The position numbers and the translations under genes were made by a program. The notes under the pieces were generated by a model that was not told where the DNA came from, did no database searches, and was given only the letters and a program-made list of their open reading frames with translations. Shown piece after piece: positions 62,191 through 64,000 of a DNA stretch of 64,000 nucleotides. Source of the DNA: Nemorincola sp044225795 (GTDB lineage Bacteria; Bacteroidota; Bacteroidia; Chitinophagales; Chitinophagaceae); assembly GCA_044225795.1 (NCBI GenBank), contig JBGAIF010000003.1, positions 186,001 to 250,000 on the forward strand. The letters run 5' to 3'. Every line of letters starts with the position of its first letter. Positions within the stretch are counted from its first letter, which is position 1.

Positions 62191-62937
62191 TTACTTCTTC
62201 ATGCCGGGGTAGCGCATATTCAAGCCCTTGAGCGCCTTTCGTATTGTTTTGGCGACGAGGTATGATTTATACCAGTTCTTGTCTGACGGAATAATGTGCC
62301 AGGGAACGTGGTTGCAATGGGTAAATACGTCTTCATAACACTTGAGGTAGTTGCTCCTCAGTTTGGTCTCCTTGAAATCGTTTTCATTGTATTTCCACAT
62401 CTTCTCAGGGTCGTTGATGCGGTCTTCGAGGCGCTTCAACTGCTCTTTATAAGATACGTGCAGATAGAACTTCAGGATACAGGTATCGTTATGCTCTTCG
62501 AGCAGTTTCTCGAAGTCATTGATGGCGTCCATACGCTGCCGGGCCTTTTTGTCGTCTATCATACCATGTACGCGGGTGACAAGTACATCTTCATAGTGAG
62601 AACGGTTGAAAATGTGTATCATACCCTTAGCCGGCGTATTCTTGTGTATGCGCCACAGAAAGTCGTGAGATAGTTCTTCAGGTGTAGGTTCTTTGAATGG
62701 CATGACGTTCACGCCCTGCGGGTTCATGCTTGTAAATACATCGCGCGTGAGCCCGTCCTTACCGCTTGCGTCCATACCCTGTATCACGATGAGCATGCTA
62801 TGCCTGGCTTCGGCATACAGAAGGTTCTGTAACTGATCGAGGTCGTGCAATATCTCCTCAAATTCCTCTTTGATCTCGTCTTTATCAACATTGTCCGGCA
62901 CACCGGTATCCAGGTCATTGAGCTTTATCTTAGCCAT
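62191..62937 (-). CDS. Polyphosphate kinase 2 family protein
   Basis: The 248-residue product has Walker A GMDASGKDGLTRDVF, the PPK2 signature FNRSHYEDVLVTRVH and a lid region with MWKYNENDFKE. PPK2 proteins use polyphosphate to phosphorylate nucleoside mono- or diphosphates. The short single-domain form is common in Bacteroidota. It sits alone between convergent and co-directional genes. Confidence 0.93.
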   Translation of the reverse strand: MAKIKLNDLDTGVPDNVDKDEIKEEFEEILHDLDQLQNLLYAEARHSMLIVIQGMDASGKDGLTRDVFTSMNPQGVNVMPFKEPTPEELSHDFLWRIHKNTPAKGMIHIFNRSHYEDVLVTRVHGMIDDKKARQRMDAINDFEKLLEEHNDTCILKFYLHVSYKEQLKRLEDRINDPEKMWKYNENDFKETKLRSNYLKCYEDVFTHCNHVPWHIIPSDKNWYKSYLVAKTIRKALKGLNMRYPGMKK

Positions 62938-62985
62938 TTTTATAAGACATTAATAAGATGATGGTCCCAAATTACAAAATCAATA

Positions 62986-64000
62986 TTACCGTACCATCAT
63001 CTGACGATAAGCTTTTATGAAGATCGCGCCGAGGTTCTTGTGCGGAGGTACATAGTCTGTGAACCTGTCCTGTGCGCCGGGGCGTTTGGCAAAGTAATCT
63101 TCGAGCTCGCGCCACATAGTTATCCAGTTGACGTCTGCACCCTCCAGCAGGCGGGCATTCATAGACTTGAGGATAGGCTCATTGACCAACATGGACCCGG
63201 TTTGTTTTGAAGAAACGATATGGGCGTCGGGGGCTTTATCGAGCACCAGGGCGAGGTTGTGGTAGCCGCCGCACGAACCGAGTATGACGATCTTTGTGTC
63301 GCGGGTGAGCTTGCTGAGGGTCATCTTCAGGTGATAGCTATGCCCACGATGAATAACGATGGACGGATGTATGCCGGTGTCGGACAAATAGCGGTCCAGG
63401 CTGTCCTGGGCATCCTGATCTTCCGGTTCTTTAAGCGGCAGGTTGGCATAAATAACGATCTTCTTGCCTGAGACGGAGTAAATGGTGGTCCAGTATCTTT
63501 CGTTGATGATCTTCCATTTGGTATCTTTTTTGAACATGCCCATGAAACTCTCGTAAGAGTCTTGTCCGTCCTTATCGCCAAAGAAGAAAACGCGCTGATA
63601 CACCGTGCCGGAGTCGTCGGTAAGTGATTGGTATGGAACCTTGCTGATAGGCGGCAGTTTGAGGCGCAAAGAGGCTACTGAAGCCCCGGTATCGCTATTA
63701 CTTATCTTATTACTCTCCGCGAGCATGGCCAGCAGGCTATACACCACCATGCCTTTTTTGCTCTTCTCTTTATAAGACTGTTCATAGTTCTCTTTGATCT
63801 TCATCTCAAGGAATGCGGACAAGGCAGAATCGCGGATGCTGCCTAATGCATCTGCTACATCTACGGCGTCTTCCAATTCGTCAGGTTTTCCTTTCTGGAG
63901 GCCGGAGATGAACCTGTTCATCAAAACTGTCCTCGCAGAGTCGTCGGCGGTGGCCAGGAAGTCGGACAGGGTATTGTAGCCGGCGCACATGCGGATGAAC
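62986..64000 (-). CDS. Protein with caspase-like His/Cys signature, N-terminal part beyond the window
   Basis: The frame remains open to the window edge (FIR precedes the Met at 63990), so this is an incomplete C-terminal portion of a longer protein, at least 338 residues. It contains a hydrophobic strand with VIHRGHSYH (His codons at 63340-63342 and 63349-63351), followed by KIVILGSCGGYHN (Cys codon at 63271-63273), separated by about 20 residues. That order matches the His-Gly and Cys motifs of clan CD (caspase/CHAT-like) hydrolases. An upstream region contains SYKEKSKKGMVVYSLL. I cannot tell if it is an active protease, nor what signal or fusion lies in the missing part. Confidence 0.7.
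   Translation of the reverse strand, partial: FIRMCAGYNTLSDFLATADDSARTVLMNRFISGLQKGKPDELEDAVDVADALGSIRDSALSAFLEMKIKENYEQSYKEKSKKGMVVYSLLAMLAESNKISNSDTGASVASLRLKLPPISKVPYQSLTDDSGTVYQRVFFFGDKDGQDSYESFMGMFKKDTKWKIINERYWTTIYSVSGKKIVIYANLPLKEPEDQDAQDSLDRYLSDTGIHPSIVIHRGHSYHLKMTLSKLTRDTKIVILGSCGGYHNLALVLDKAPDAHIVSSKQTGSMLVNEPILKSMNARLLEGADVNWITMWRELEDYFAKRPGAQDRFTDYVPPHKNLGAIFIKAYRQMMVR

Overview
The window comes from a Bacteroidota chromosome, most likely a Chitinophagales/Chitinophagaceae-type organism. Four things in the sequence point there. Two secreted proteins end in type IX secretion (T9SS) sorting-like tails. Many genes are preceded by the Bacteroidota -7 promoter box TAnnTTTG. Small lipoproteins with short lipoboxes are common. 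The housekeeping genes (miaE, prfB, mnmA, aroBAC, kdsB, dapD) read like that group. Most of the window is compact, moderately GC-balanced core DNA with 1-20 base overlaps inside operons. Two short accessory islets stand out (34.3-39.0 kb and 51.4-52.8 kb).

Layout. 1-9.6 kb: the end of a cell-surface polysaccharide cluster on the + strand (UDP-GlcNAc 2-epimerase tail, a soluble multi-PAS histidine kinase, heparinase-like protein, GT4 glycosyltransferase, initiating sugar-phosphate transferase, NeuD/PglD-type acetyltransferase, PglE-type aminotransferase, acyltransferase 3). 9.7-13.4 kb: dapD, an MscS channel, a bacilliredoxin and a class III aminotransferase. 13.5-21.7 kb: a long minus-strand run holding sugar-modification genes (GT2, GNAT, WecE aminotransferase), a Kdo-modification pair (kdnB and kdsB), DUF423, aroK, cinA, a thioesterase and an SDR. 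21.9-34.3 kb: miaE, a PagL-like outer-membrane enzyme, a minus-strand surface-protein group, prfB with an ABC exporter, an MFS transporter, a beta-barrel, a PAP2 phosphatase and an SRPBCC protein.

34.3-39.0 kb is the first accessory islet. Two homologous blocks, each a GC-rich leader followed by five 75-78 bp tandem units, bracket a single gene for a helix-turn-helix protein resembling a terminase small subunit. Beyond them lies a strongly AT-rich 621-residue SIR2-domain protein that keeps the NAD-site residues and looks like a stand-alone antiphage NADase. 39.0-51.2 kb returns to core: GT4 plus O-antigen ligase, a T9SS subtilase, lipoproteins, mnmA, aroB-aroA-aroC, a DoxX/thioredoxin membrane protein and an orphan LuxE-type protein. 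51.3-52.8 kb is the second islet: tRNA-Leu(CAG), whose 3' end and downstream hairpin are duplicated 1.2 kb away, bracketing a four-helix-bundle protein and an unknown gene. 52.8-64 kb holds small enzymes (DinB, methyltransferase, LLM oxidoreductase, astacin-like metalloprotease, SRPBCC, VOC, FMN reductase), a divergent HxlR-regulated pair with a palindromic candidate operator, a CNNM/CBS transporter, 3-hydroxyanthranilate dioxygenase, PPK2 and a partial protein with a caspase-like His/Cys signature.

How the genes fit together: surface glycan assembly (polymer synthesis, O-antigen ligation, Kdo modification, acylation) is the dominant theme. The shikimate pathway is represented by aroK plus the aroBAC operon. 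The best candidates for something undescribed are the SIR2 protein, the paired repeat blocks with their HTH gene, and the tRNA-linked islet; a dispersed palindrome occurs in both islets.
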